64,000 nucleotides of DNA from Colwellia sp. Arc7-635 (GCF_003971255.1 NZ_CP034660.1:496001-560000); one strand, 5' to 3'. Numbered from the stretch's first letter, positions 17,807 to 30,779 are shown. Notes: generated by a model not told the origin, from the sequence alone. A program made the numbers and translations.

Positions 17807-17830
17807 AAAGCACCCTCGGGTGCTTTTTTG
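17807..17830 (+). terminator. Intrinsic terminator after fis
   Basis: AAAAGCACC and GGTGCTTTT form a tight stem around CTCG, followed by a T-run. Confidence 0.9.
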
Positions 17831-17886
17831 TTTTTAGGGATATAAAAGTTATCCAATTAGTCAACTTTTTAGTCCCTAAAATGAAA

Positions 17887-17910
17887 TATCATCATAATGG
17901 AGATGATATC
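17887..17910. repeat. Inverted repeat in purH leader region
   Basis: ATATCATC and GATGATAT, perfect 8-bp arms around an 8-base loop, 77 bases before purH. No PurR-type box (ACGCAAACG core) was found nearby, so this dyad is a candidate operator or leader hairpin. Confidence 0.45.
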
Positions 17911-17986
17911 GAGTATCACACTCACCGCCAAGGACATGTGTCATAGGCCAGACAACCATTTTAATTTATAGGTAATTAGAAAAACC

Positions 17987-19582
17987 ATGGATACACCACG
18001 CCCAATCAAACGTGCACTATTAAGTGTTTCAGATAAAACCGGTATTGTTGAATTTGCTCGCTCGCTATCATTAAAAGGTGTTGATCTTTTATCAACGGGT
18101 GGCACGGCGAAGTTATTGGCAGAAAATGGCATTAAAGTAACAGAAGTTTCTGATTACACAGGTCATCCAGAAATTATGGATGGTCGAGTTAAAACACTTC
18201 ATCCAAAAGTACATGGTGGCATTTTAGCGCGCCGTGATATGGACGAAGCCGTGATGGCTGAAAATGATATCAGTGCTATTGATTTAGTTGTGGTAAATCT
18301 TTACCCATTTGCTGATGCCGTTGCTGATGAAAATTGTTCATTAGAAAATGCGATTGAAAACATTGATATTGGCGGGCCAACAATGGTGCGCGCAGCAGCT
18401 AAAAATCATAAAGACGTTACTATTGTGGTTAATGCACAAGATTACGCACGTGTTTTAGCTGAAATGGATGTTAATGATGGTTCTTTGGTTTATCAAACAC
18501 GTTTTGATCTTGCTATAGCCGCTTATGAGCACACTGCAGCTTATGACGGCATGATTGCTAACTATTTTGGTAAAATGTTGCCAGTTCATGGTAGTAATGA
18601 AACGGCAAGTGTGGAAAAGAAAAAATTCCCACGTACTTTTAATAGCCAATTCATTAAAAAACAAGACTTACGCTACGGTGAGAACTCACATCAAGATGCG
18701 GCGTTTTATGTTGAAGCGAATCCAGAAGAAGCTTCAGTGTCTACAGCTAAACAAATTCAGGGTAAGGCGTTATCATATAACAATATTGCCGATACAGATT
18801 CAGCACTCGAGTGTGTGAAAGAATTTGAAGAAGCAGCCTGTGTTATCGTAAAGCATGCTAATCCTTGTGGTGTTGCTATTGGTGACAACATATTAGTCGC
18901 ATACAATAGCGCTTATGCAACAGACCCTACATCTGCCTTCGGTGGAATTATTGCTTTTAACCGTGAATTAGATGCAGAAACCGCTGAAGCAATCGTTTCT
19001 CGTCAATTTGTGGAAGTAATTATCGCACCAAGTATTTCAGAAGCTGCTGCACAAATTGTTGCTGCTAAACCTAATGTACGTTTATTAGTTTGTGGTCAAT
19101 GGACTACGCAAACTACTGGCCTTGATTATAAACGTGTTAATGGTGGTTTATTAATCCAAGACCGTGACCAAGGTAAAGTACAGGCTGATGAGTTAAAAGT
19201 TGTGACAAAACGTCAACCAACTGATGCTGAAATGCGTGATCTACAATTTTGCTGGAAAGTAGCAAAATATGTTAAATCAAACGCTATCGTCTATGTTAAA
19301 AATAGTATGACTATCGGTGTTGGTGCTGGTCAAATGAGCCGTGTTTATTCTGCAAAAGTTGCTGGTATTAAAGCGGCTGATGAAGGTTTAGAAGTTGCAG
19401 GTTCTGTTATGGCGTCTGATGCTTTCTTCCCATTTCGTGATGGTCTAGATGCTGCCGCTGCCGCTGGTATTACCGCAGTCATTCAGCCGGGTGGTTCTAT
19501 GCGCGATAATGAAGTTATTGCTGCTGCAGATGAACATAACATCGCAATGGTATTTACTGGTATGCGCCACTTCCGTCATTAA
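17987..19582 (+). CDS. purH: Bifunctional AICAR transformylase / IMP cyclohydrolase
   Basis: 531 residues, the family length. It performs the last two steps of IMP synthesis: formyl transfer to AICAR, then ring closure. Residues 8-150 are the MGS-type cyclohydrolase domain ([50 protein letters not shown]). The transformylase domain follows, with [25 protein letters not shown] (catalytic Lys-His) and the C-terminus [18 protein letters not shown]. In many gammaproteobacteria purD follows directly; here 1.3 kb intervenes, including a terminator. Confidence 0.97.
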   Translation: MDTPRPIKRALLSVSDKTGIVEFARSLSLKGVDLLSTGGTAKLLAENGIKVTEVSDYTGHPEIMDGRVKTLHPKVHGGILARRDMDEAVMAENDISAIDLVVVNLYPFADAVADENCSLENAIENIDIGGPTMVRAAAKNHKDVTIVVNAQDYARVLAEMDVNDGSLVYQTRFDLAIAAYEHTAAYDGMIANYFGKMLPVHGSNETASVEKKKFPRTFNSQFIKKQDLRYGENSHQDAAFYVEANPEEASVSTAKQIQGKALSYNNIADTDSALECVKEFEEAACVIVKHANPCGVAIGDNILVAYNSAYATDPTSAFGGIIAFNRELDAETAEAIVSRQFVEVIIAPSISEAAAQIVAAKPNVRLLVCGQWTTQTTGLDYKRVNGGLLIQDRDQGKVQADELKVVTKRQPTDAEMRDLQFCWKVAKYVKSNAIVYVKNSMTIGVGAGQMSRVYSAKVAGIKAADEGLEVAGSVMASDAFFPFRDGLDAAAAAGITAVIQPGGSMRDNEVIAAADEHNIAMVFTGMRHFRH

Positions 19583-19599
19583 TCACTAAATTGATGATT

Positions 19600-19636
19600 A
19601 AAAATGCTCAGGTAACTAATTAATCTGAGCATTTTT
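19600..19636 (+). terminator. Intrinsic terminator after purH
   Basis: AAAAATGCTCAG and CTGAGCATTTTT form a 12-bp stem with a 13-base loop ending in T5, 18 bases after the purH stop. Confidence 0.85.
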
Positions 19637-19662
19637 ATTGCAGAAATCATTGTTGAGTTATC

Positions 19663-19828
19663 TATACCTGCTCCACTTCAAAAGGCAGATGTCAGCAAGT
19701 CGAGAAAGGGTTAGCACCAAGGCATTGAACGACGGGAATAGTTATTCTATTCTCGAAATCAATAACGCTGGAGATGACCCATTTTCTAGCATAGCTCTGA
19801 AACTGCATCTTGAAGTGGAACGGGTATA
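19663..19828. mobile_element. MITE-like intergenic repeat with terminal inverted repeats
   Basis: A 166-base segment bounded by TATACCTGCTCCACTTCAA and, inverted, TTGAAGTGGAACGGGTATA (17 of 19 match); weaker symmetry continues about 14 bases inward (GGCAGATGTCAG against the complement of CTGAAACTGCAT). No transposase is encoded; a 66-codon ORF across it is probably spurious. It lies between the purH terminator and the next gene's promoter region. Small size with terminal inverted repeats suggests a non-autonomous element or repeat unit. No clear target duplication was identified, and copy number cannot be judged from one window. Confidence 0.6.
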
Positions 19829-19974
19829 TATGTCGTAATATTGTCTTGCGACTTACTCAATTAAGTTCAAATGCTGTTTTTCGTCGATAAGATGACAATA
19901 ACGACACTGAACATCTGAAAGAAATCTGCTATAACTAGCGTCTATAAAAATTTACTAGTTACTGGAAGATAACA

Positions 19975-20802
19975 ATGCATACAACAGCTCAAACTATCAA
20001 AAAAGTTTTTACCGCCTCAATCGTTTCTGCAACCTTATTATGTTCTGGGTTTGCTAACGCTCATCAAGACGCTGATCATCAAAGTCAGCTTGAACAAGCT
20101 ATTGCTGGAGATCACCGTTCAGCAAAAAACAAAGCACGTGATGAATTTCGTCATCCGAAAGAAACTTTAGAATTCTTTGGTTTTAACTCATCTATGACTG
20201 TGGTTGAAATTACACCAGGTGGCGGTTGGTATACCGAAATATTAGCTCCAGCCGTAAAAGGTCAAGGTAAGCTTTATGGCGCTCATTACCCTGATACGGG
20301 TGAAAACAATTATTATAGTAATTCACGTAAGCAATTAGTTGCAAAGCTAGCGAGTAACGCCGTATTTAGTGAAGTAGAACTGACTAACTTTGTTCCGCGT
20401 CAAGCAAGCGAACTTGCGCCTGCTGGCACAGCTGATTTGGTATTAACTTTCCGTAATTTACATAACTGGCGTGATGAAGGCGTAGAGCAGGCATTTAAAG
20501 ATGCTTATAAAGCCTTGAAAAAAGGTGGCGTTTTAGGTGTTGTTGAACATCGCTTACCTGCTGGTGTTGATGCTGAAAAAGCAAAAGGCTATGTTTTACA
20601 AAGTAAAGCTATTGAGCAAGCACAAGCTGCTGGTTTTACTTTAGCAGCAAGCAGTGAAATAAATGCCAATGCTAAAGACACCGTTATCTATCCAAAAGGT
20701 GTTTGGACATTACCGCCGGTTTTACGTCTAGGCGAGCAAGATAAAGCAAAATATATGGCGATTGGCGAAAGTGATCGTATGACATTAAAATTTGTAAAAT
20801 AA
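19975..20802 (+). CDS. Exported SAM-methyltransferase-fold protein
   Basis: 275 residues with a signal peptide (VFTASIVSATLLCSGFANAHQD). The mature part has a class I methyltransferase fold: MTVVEITPGGGWYTEILAP in place of motif I, a DLVLTFRNLHNW strand, and KALKKGGVLGVVEH as motif V/VI. Motif I reads EITPGGGWYTE, with Thr-Pro-Gly-Gly-Gly keeping the glycines. SAM is not known in the periplasm, so either the leader is a membrane anchor, the protein binds another ligand, or SAM reaches it. GGAAG precedes ATG 19975. It sits between purH and purD, in the same direction, with its own leader. Fold is confident; substrate unknown. Confidence 0.82.
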   Translation: MHTTAQTIKKVFTASIVSATLLCSGFANAHQDADHQSQLEQAIAGDHRSAKNKARDEFRHPKETLEFFGFNSSMTVVEITPGGGWYTEILAPAVKGQGKLYGAHYPDTGENNYYSNSRKQLVAKLASNAVFSEVELTNFVPRQASELAPAGTADLVLTFRNLHNWRDEGVEQAFKDAYKALKKGGVLGVVEHRLPAGVDAEKAKGYVLQSKAIEQAQAAGFTLAASSEINANAKDTVIYPKGVWTLPPVLRLGEQDKAKYMAIGESDRMTLKFVK

Positions 20803-20878
20803 CATAAATAATATCGGAACGAAGTGAGCTTGTATCACTTTGTTCCGAGTTAACAATAAATATTAGGGATTTACGTAA

Positions 20879-22165
20879 ATGAATGTTTTGGTAATTGGTG
20901 GTGGTGGTCGTGAACATGCACTTGCATGGAAGGCTGCTCAATCATCTTCTGTCACGAAAGTATTTGTTGCGCCGGGTAATGCGGGCACAGCAACCGAAGC
21001 TAAATTAGAAAATGTAGCTATTTCTGTTGGTGATATTCCTGCTTTAGTCGATTTTGCTAAACGCAATGACGTTACATTGACTATTGTTGGTCCTGAACAA
21101 CCATTAGTTGATGGTGTTGTTGATGCTTTCCAAGCTGAAGGTTTAATGATTTTCGGCCCAAGCGCAAAAGCGGCACAACTTGAAGGTTCAAAAGCATTTA
21201 CTAAAGACTTCTTAGCAAGAAATAACATTCCGAGTGGCACTTATCAAAACTTTACTGAAATAGAACCTGCACTTGCTTATGTTCGTCAGCAGGGCGCACC
21301 TATTGTAGTTAAAGCTGATGGTCTAGCGGCAGGCAAAGGCGTTATTGTTGCTATGACTCTTGAAGAAGCTGAAGATGCTATAAAAGACATGCTTGCGGGT
21401 AATGCTTTTGGTGATGCTGGTCATCGTGTAGTAATAGAAGAGTTCCTAGAAGGTGAAGAAGCCAGCTTTATTGTTATGGTTGATGGCAAGAATGTTTTAG
21501 CTTTTGCGACCAGCCAAGATCATAAGCGTGCATATAATGGTGATAAAGGTCCGAATACTGGTGGCATGGGAGCTTATTCTCCTGCTCCAGTGGTTACACC
21601 TGAGATACACCAACGCGCGATGAATGAAGTTATTATGCCGACAGTTGAAGGTATGGCAAGAGAAGGAGCACCTTATACTGGCTTCTTATATGCTGGTTTA
21701 ATGATTGATAGTGACGGTACACCAAAGGTTATCGAGTACAATTGTCGTTTCGGGGATCCTGAAACTCAACCAATTATGATGCGATTAAATTCAGATCTTG
21801 TTCAATTATGTATCATGGCTTGTCGTGGTGAATTAAACAAAGCAACGATTGATTTTGATCCTAGACCAGCTGTAGGCGTAGTGTTAGCTGCTGCCGGCTA
21901 CCCTAGTGATTACCCGAAAGGCGATGTTATCTCTGGTCTTAATATTAATACAGCTACAGATAGAAAAATATTTCATGCCGGTACGGTAGAGAAAGATGGG
22001 GCAATCGTTACTGCTGGTGGTCGTGTGTTATGTGCAACCGCTCTAGGTAATAATGTTACAGAGGCACAAAAAGCAGCCTATGAATTATTGCAGCAAGTGT
22101 CTTGGCAAGGCGTAGAGTATCGTACAGATATTGCTTATCGTGCTATTGAACGTGAACAAGCTTAA
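20879..22165 (+). CDS. purD: Phosphoribosylamine-glycine ligase
   Basis: 428 residues, full length. GAR synthetase, the second step of purine synthesis: ATP-dependent joining of glycine to phosphoribosylamine. It opens with MNVLVIGGGGREHALAWKA, then VGPEQPLVDGVVD, the ATP-grasp domain (VVKADGLAAGKGV, VVIEEFLEGEEASF), DHKRAYNGDKGPNTGGMGAY and VIEYNCRFGDPETQ. It follows purH, but the exported methyltransferase-like gene lies between. Confidence 0.97.
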   Translation: MNVLVIGGGGREHALAWKAAQSSSVTKVFVAPGNAGTATEAKLENVAISVGDIPALVDFAKRNDVTLTIVGPEQPLVDGVVDAFQAEGLMIFGPSAKAAQLEGSKAFTKDFLARNNIPSGTYQNFTEIEPALAYVRQQGAPIVVKADGLAAGKGVIVAMTLEEAEDAIKDMLAGNAFGDAGHRVVIEEFLEGEEASFIVMVDGKNVLAFATSQDHKRAYNGDKGPNTGGMGAYSPAPVVTPEIHQRAMNEVIMPTVEGMAREGAPYTGFLYAGLMIDSDGTPKVIEYNCRFGDPETQPIMMRLNSDLVQLCIMACRGELNKATIDFDPRPAVGVVLAAAGYPSDYPKGDVISGLNINTATDRKIFHAGTVEKDGAIVTAGGRVLCATALGNNVTEAQKAAYELLQQVSWQGVEYRTDIAYRAIEREQA

Positions 22166-22197
22166 TTCAAAATAGCCTATAGTGTTTGTTTGTCGTA

Positions 22198-22227
22198 AAA
22201 AAAGCCCAGCGATTGCTGGGCTTTTTT
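22198..22227. terminator. Intrinsic terminator after purD, likely bidirectional
   Basis: AAAAAAGCCCAGC and GCTGGGCTTTTTT, perfect stem with GATT loop, between purD and the convergent helical-repeat gene. Confidence 0.92.
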
Positions 22228-22272
22228 ATTACTATTATTGTGATTTAGCTATTATTTAAATTGTTATTAAAA

Positions 22273-23016
22273 CTAATCATCTAGTTTGGCTAACATTTCT
22301 TTATTAGCGCCACCGGCTATTGCTGCAGCGATAGCTGAATCTTTATCGAAACCAGAATCAATCGCAGCATTAACAATATCGTTGTTATGACTATCAGAAC
22401 TTTGATGAACAGCCGTGGTAACGACAGTTTCTGCTTGGCCTGGAAACAGCTGTAATATCTCTTTCACTATATTTGTCGCTTGTTCAGGAATAGCAGTAAT
22501 AGCAGCGGTAAGAATACTTAACATTTCACTAGGGTAATTCGTAGCAGTGTTGTTAATGATATTATTAGTATCATAAGGTTCTGTTTTTATTGCGACGCGA
22601 ACAATACTTTCAATTTCACTTGGATTAAATTGCACTGCTGTATTAACTATTTCTTGAGCATATGCCGGCTCTGCTTCAATTGCGATAATCACCAGTTCAC
22701 TACTTGGTGCAACATTAGCTTTAATCGCGTTTTCGATAACATTACAGGCGAGTACGGGTTCAGCAGATAAAGCGCCTAACATTATTTGGCGATATTGACC
22801 TGGGTAACGCTTAAAAGCAACAGACATTACAATATCGACTTTCTCTGGGTAACGAGAAAGTATTGAATGTACGCTGCTCTGAATTGTTCTATGTTTTTTT
22901 ACTTGTTGGCTTAATATCTTAGTAATTAAACGTTCCTGTCTATACTCGGCAATATCCTTCGCCATAACTGTACTACTAATACCGACAAGCATTAACAAGA
23001 TGATAAGTTTTTTCAT
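22273..23016 (-). CDS. Exported alpha-helical tandem-repeat protein, unknown function
   Basis: 247 residues with a signal peptide (MKKLIILLMLVGISSTVMAK). From about residue 52 to 205 it repeats an 18-residue unit of the form P-x4-IV-x2-A-x4-P: for example YPEKVDIVMSVAFKRYPG, EPAYAQEIVNTAVQFNP, NPSEIESIVRVAIKTEP, IPEQATNIVKEILQLFP. Each unit looks like one amphipathic helix broken by proline, giving a small solenoid. The C-terminus is Ala/Gly-rich (DSAIAAAIAGGANKEMLA). No catalytic motif and no named family is recognised. AAAGAG precedes ATG 23016. It is monocistronic, convergent with purD and divergent from the rRNA operon. Confidence 0.78.
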   Translation of the reverse strand: MKKLIILLMLVGISSTVMAKDIAEYRQERLITKILSQQVKKHRTIQSSVHSILSRYPEKVDIVMSVAFKRYPGQYRQIMLGALSAEPVLACNVIENAIKANVAPSSELVIIAIEAEPAYAQEIVNTAVQFNPSEIESIVRVAIKTEPYDTNNIINNTATNYPSEMLSILTAAITAIPEQATNIVKEILQLFPGQAETVVTTAVHQSSDSHNNDIVNAAIDSGFDKDSAIAAAIAGGANKEMLAKLDD

Positions 23017-23266
23017 TTGTTATGCTCTTTGTATACTTAGCATGGTGAAACCCAAGCTATTTGCATTTTATTATTCTTAGTGTCAAACCAATATAGAGTA
23101 TAAATATCTTTATAGCACCTGTGTTTTTATACATAAGAATAGACTTAGTTGTCAAAATTATTAACTGCAGTGTAGTTAATTACTGAGGGGTTAGTCCTTA
23201 AAATAAGCAATTAGTTCAATTAAAAAGCAAACAAACATTTATTAGTAAATAAAGTGCAATTAGGTG
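23017..23266. other. Intergenic region upstream of rRNA promoters
   Basis: AT-rich 250-base stretch before the first rRNA promoter. A/T tracts here may act as UP elements or Fis sites, but no Fis site was matched. No gene seen. Confidence 0.4.
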
Positions 23267-23294
23267 TTGACGTGCGGCGAGAAATCTCTAAAAT
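23267..23294 (+). promoter_or_regulatory. rRNA operon promoter P1
   Basis: TTGACG (23267-23272), a 16-base spacer and TAAAAT (23289-23294), followed by GCGCTCC. The 16-base spacer and G/C discriminator are the typical rRNA promoter layout. Confidence 0.65.
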
Positions 23295-23435
23295 GCGCTC
23301 CACTTCTTCGGGACAAGTCGAAGAGGTTGTTTTAATGAGTTATCTCTTTCAGTTTAGGCTGATTTGGTTAACTTAACGTTTTAAAGTTAAGTTTGAATCT
23401 TCTGAAAAGAAAGTTTAAAAAAACGAAATAAAACG

Positions 23436-23463
23436 TTGACATTAAAACCTGAGAGCGTATTAT
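23436..23463 (+). promoter_or_regulatory. rRNA operon promoter P2
   Basis: Consensus TTGACA (23436-23441), 16-base spacer and TATTAT (23458-23463), followed by ACGCCTCC. An A-rich tract (23408-23435) just upstream looks like an UP element. This is the stronger of the two promoters by sequence. Confidence 0.8.
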
Positions 23464-23565
23464 ACGCCTCCTGCTTCGGGGCTACAGCAACGAAGTCAAG
23501 CGAAATTCAAGTAAATGACGAATGCGATTATTTGCTACTTATCTTAACGATAAGTTTCTTTAACA

Positions 23566-23579
23566 ATTAGTTATCATGC
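23566..23579 (+). promoter_or_regulatory. boxA-like antitermination site in rRNA leader
   Basis: TTTCTTTAACAATT resembles rRNA boxA (TGCTCTTTAACA), the NusB/S10 binding site, in the 16S leader. A second copy (GTTCTTTAACAATC) occurs at 25867-25880 before 23S. Confidence 0.6.
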
Positions 23580-23598
23580 AATTTGTGTGGACACTCAC
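23570..23598 (+). other. Left arm of pre-16S processing stem
   Basis: GTTATCATGCAATTTGTGTG and the following ACACTCAC pair almost perfectly with 25404-25430 after 16S, forming the long RNase III stem that brackets pre-16S rRNA. Confidence 0.75.
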
Positions 23599-23821
23599 AT
23601 TAACGTTGATTTTACATAGTTATCCTCGGATAACAAAAAAACAGCTTAATATGATGTCACACAAAAATAAGTATCATTTAGGTCTTCGGATTTAAATAAT
23701 ACGTTTTATGTAGTTACTTTCTTCTTTAGTCGGATAGGAAGTAACACGACAGAATTCATTGAGCAGATGTCTTCTCTTGGTTAACTTCGGTTAGTTAAGG
23801 TGAGCATCACAAACGATTTTT

Positions 23822-25364
<1,543 letters not shown>

Positions 25365-25403
25365 TCTTGAAGTAAAACAGCTTAATGGAAACTTAGGTTT
25401 CAC

Positions 25404-25430
25404 GAGTGTTCACACAAATTACATGATAAC
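25404..25430 (+). other. Right arm of pre-16S processing stem
   Basis: GAGTGTTCACACAAATTACA and following bases pair with 23570-23598 with only G-U or single mismatches. Confidence 0.75.
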
Positions 25431-25486
25431 AAATTAGAAGAAGTCCAAACATGCTAGCTTCGGACGTAAATTCTTGAAAGAGAAAT

Positions 25487-25563
<77 letters not shown>

Positions 25564-25685
25564 ATTTACGCCATTTGCTGCGTTGGTTCATCACTCGTGT
25601 AGAAATACCTACACGCCGCGATAAACCGCCTTGCAACTGACGTAAATCTGAGTTTATGTTCTAGCTAAAGTATGTTTCCCATTGC

Positions 25686-25761
25686 GGGGCTATAGCTCAG
25701 CTGGGAGAGCGCCTGCCTTGCACGCAGGAGGTCAGCAGTTCGATCCTGCTTAGCTCCACCA
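25686..25761 (+). tRNA. alaT: tRNA-Ala (UGC)
   Basis: 76 bases with acceptor GGGGCTA/TAGCTCC, encoded CCA, anticodon loop CTTGCAC with anticodon TGC, and T-loop TTCGATC. Second spacer tRNA, co-transcribed with rRNA. Confidence 0.97.
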
Positions 25762-25781
25762 CTTCTTCACTAAAGAAAGAG

Positions 25782-25830
25782 ACCAAACTTAAGTTACGCT
25801 TTTTTAAGCTACTTTAAGTTTGGTTTTTTA
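25782..25830 (+). terminator. Terminator-like hairpin inside the 16S-23S spacer
   Basis: ACCAAACTTAA (25782-25792) and TTAAGTTTGGT (25814-25824) form an 11-bp stem, with an inner GCTT/AAGC helix, directly followed by a T-run. It looks like an intrinsic terminator between tRNA-Ala and 23S. In an rRNA operon with boxA antitermination it may be read through, or serve RNA processing. Confidence 0.5.
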
Positions 25831-26185
25831 AACCACGATTTATGCCGAATGTGTGCATTGATTGAGTTCTTTAACAATCTGGAAAGCTGATATAAATACC
25901 GGTATTTATATGGCAAACACGGTGTCGCGCTGTTGTTTGCAAATTATAAATACCAAGCTGTTGTTAATAGGAATATCGCCTGTTAATAATGGTGATTACG
26001 GGTCCTCCTCGGAAACGTAATCAACCCGGTAGTAAATTTACTTTTACGAGTTAAATTTATTACCACTCTTATTCAAGACACACTTTGTGTGCGTGAAAAT
26101 GTCAGACTTTACAATTGCTGTGGATTAGTCTACACGGTGTACTTTGTGTTGATTCTTTTTAAGATGAGACTACTTAGGGTTGTAT

Positions 26186-29081
<2,896 letters not shown>

Positions 29082-29252
29082 ACAACACCCAAGTAGTTTT
29101 ACTGAAAAGTGACTATGAAGTGTGTATGTAGTTTGACACAAGTGTAGGAATACACATCACGCATGACAATTGTGTGAATAAGAGAAAAAACAAATGTATT
29201 TATTATCATTGAGACACGTCTTAATGAACAGCTTTCAAGATTGTACCCTTTT

Positions 29253-29370
29253 TGTCTAGCGACAATAGCGACATGGCCCCACCTGATCCCATTCCGAACT
29301 CAGAAGTGAAACGTGTTAGCGCCGATGGTAGTGTGGGAGTTCCCATGTGAGAGTAGGACATTGCTAGACT
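29253..29370 (+). rRNA. rrf: 5S ribosomal RNA, copy 1
   Basis: About 118 bases: CCCACCTGATCCCATTCCGA and GAACTCAGAAGTGAAACG are the 5S signature. Helix I is GTCTAGC/GCTAGAC. A terminator follows at once. Confidence 0.96.
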
Positions 29371-29381
29371 TCTATTTAGAG

Positions 29382-29410
29382 AAACCCGTAGCTAACGCTA
29401 CGGGTTTTTT
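29382..29410 (+). terminator. Terminator between the two 5S genes
   Basis: AAACCCGTAGC and GCTACGGGTTT, perfect 11-bp stem with TAAC loop, then a T-run. It should end the main rRNA transcript after the first 5S. Confidence 0.92.
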
Positions 29411-29464
29411 GTCTAAACCTTATGACTTAGCTAATTTATAAGTTAATTAATTCATAAAGTTTTT

Positions 29465-29582
29465 TGTCTGATGACAATAGCGACATGGTCCCACCTGATC
29501 CCATTCCGAACTCAGAAGTGAAACGTGTTAGCGCCGATGGTAGTGTGGGAGTTCCCATGTGAGAGTAGGACATTATCAGACT
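29465..29582 (+). rRNA. rrf: 5S ribosomal RNA, copy 2
   Basis: Identical to copy 1 through the core except C to T in CATGGTCCCACC. Helix I differs at paired positions: GTCTGAT/ATCAGAC instead of GTCTAGC/GCTAGAC, so pairing is kept. It lies beyond the first terminator, with only a short AT-rich gap and no evident promoter of its own. Confidence 0.95.
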
Positions 29583-29592
29583 CCTATTAAAG

Positions 29593-29621
29593 AAGCCCGA
29601 TTCGAAAGAGTCGGGCTTTTT
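29593..29621 (+). terminator. Terminator after second 5S
   Basis: AAGCCCGA and TCGGGCTT with an inner TC/GA pair closing a GAAA tetraloop, followed by a T-run. Confidence 0.88.
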
Positions 29622-29766
29622 GCTGTCTGGTATAATTTAATTTAAAATATTAATCGTTTATATTTAGCTCTTAGATCATTTGAAGACAAGCAATAAGTTA
29701 ATTTCGTATTAGAATGTGTATTATTTTTCGGTAATCCTTTTCAATAACCTATAGGCGAACCTATTT

Positions 29767-30744
29767 ATGTCATGGCAACCTACTATGCATTGGCAGCACG
29801 CCAAACAACGTGCGAATGCTTTAAGTCAAATCAGAGCATTTTTCTTAGCACGAGATGTTATTGAAGTAGATACGCCTTCGCTGTCTCATGCAACGGTTAC
29901 TGATGCCCATTTAGACGCTTTCGTTACGCAATTTAATTACTCACAAGATAGTCACTGTGATGAACAGAGCCCATTGTATGCGCAAACGTCACCAGAATTT
30001 GCTATGAAGCGATTATTGGCTGCCGGGTATGGTTGCTGTTATCAAATATGCAAAGCTTTTCGTCATGAGCAACATGGTCGTTTCCATAATCCAGAATTCA
30101 CTATGTTGGAATGGTATCGAATAGGCTTTGATCATTTTGATTTAATGGATGAAGTTGCGCAATTAATGAAATTAGTTCTGGGTTGCAATAATACTGAACT
30201 AATTAGCTATCAAAACCTCTTCAAACGAGAAGTGGAAATTGACCCTTTAAACACAGATAAACCGCAGTTAATTGCGCTGATCAGCCGTCATAACAAACTC
30301 AGTGATTGGTTATTAGCAGAAGATTCTATTGATACATTGCTACAGTTTATTATGGCTGAGCTAATAGAGCCTAATATTGGTAAAGAGATACCCTGCTTTG
30401 TTTATAACTTTCCTGCAAGCCAGGCTTCCCTGGCAAAAATAAGTACCACTGATCCGCGAGTCGCTGAACGTTTTGAGTGTTACTTTCATGGCATTGAATT
30501 AGCTAATGGCTTTCATGAACTAACTGATGCTGAGCAACAAAGGCAACGTTTCAAGCAAGATAATGCTATTCGTTTACAGCTTGGTAAAACAGAAGCTGTA
30601 ATTGATGACAATTTTATTTCTGCATTAGAACATGGTCTACCGGCATGTGCCGGTGTTGCCTTGGGAATAGATCGACTAGTGATGCTGGCATTATCAGTAA
30701 ATGATATTGATCAAGTGCTTACATTTTCTATAGATAATGCCTAG
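29767..30744 (+). CDS. epmA: EF-P lysine (beta-lysine) ligase
   Basis: 325 residues, family length for EpmA (PoxA/GenX/YjeA). It is a class II lysyl-tRNA-synthetase-like enzyme without the anticodon domain that attaches (R)-beta-lysine to elongation factor P. Class II core: EVDTPSLSHATVTDAHLD, YAQTSPEFAMKRLLAAGYG (motif 2 region), CKAFRHEQHGRFHNPEFTML, FHGIELANGFHEL and the final CAGVALGIDRLVMLAL (motif 3). epmB and efp are not in the window. Convergent with ntrC. Confidence 0.95.
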   Translation: MSWQPTMHWQHAKQRANALSQIRAFFLARDVIEVDTPSLSHATVTDAHLDAFVTQFNYSQDSHCDEQSPLYAQTSPEFAMKRLLAAGYGCCYQICKAFRHEQHGRFHNPEFTMLEWYRIGFDHFDLMDEVAQLMKLVLGCNNTELISYQNLFKREVEIDPLNTDKPQLIALISRHNKLSDWLLAEDSIDTLLQFIMAELIEPNIGKEIPCFVYNFPASQASLAKISTTDPRVAERFECYFHGIELANGFHELTDAEQQRQRFKQDNAIRLQLGKTEAVIDDNFISALEHGLPACAGVALGIDRLVMLALSVNDIDQVLTFSIDNA

Positions 30745-30757
30745 CATATATTTTTAC

Positions 30758-30779
30758 AATGCCAGATTAATCTGGCATT
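30758..30779. terminator. Perfect palindrome / bidirectional terminator between epmA and ntrC
   Basis: AATGCCAGATT and AATCTGGCATT form a perfect 22-base palindrome between the convergent genes. It overlaps the last codons and stop of ntrC (stop at 30767-30769). On the minus strand an AT-rich tract follows, on the plus strand TTTCT. Confidence 0.6.

Noticed and set aside
19638-19838. 66-codon ORF
   Set aside because: It spans the inverted-repeat element, has no ribosome site and its content follows from the repeat ends.
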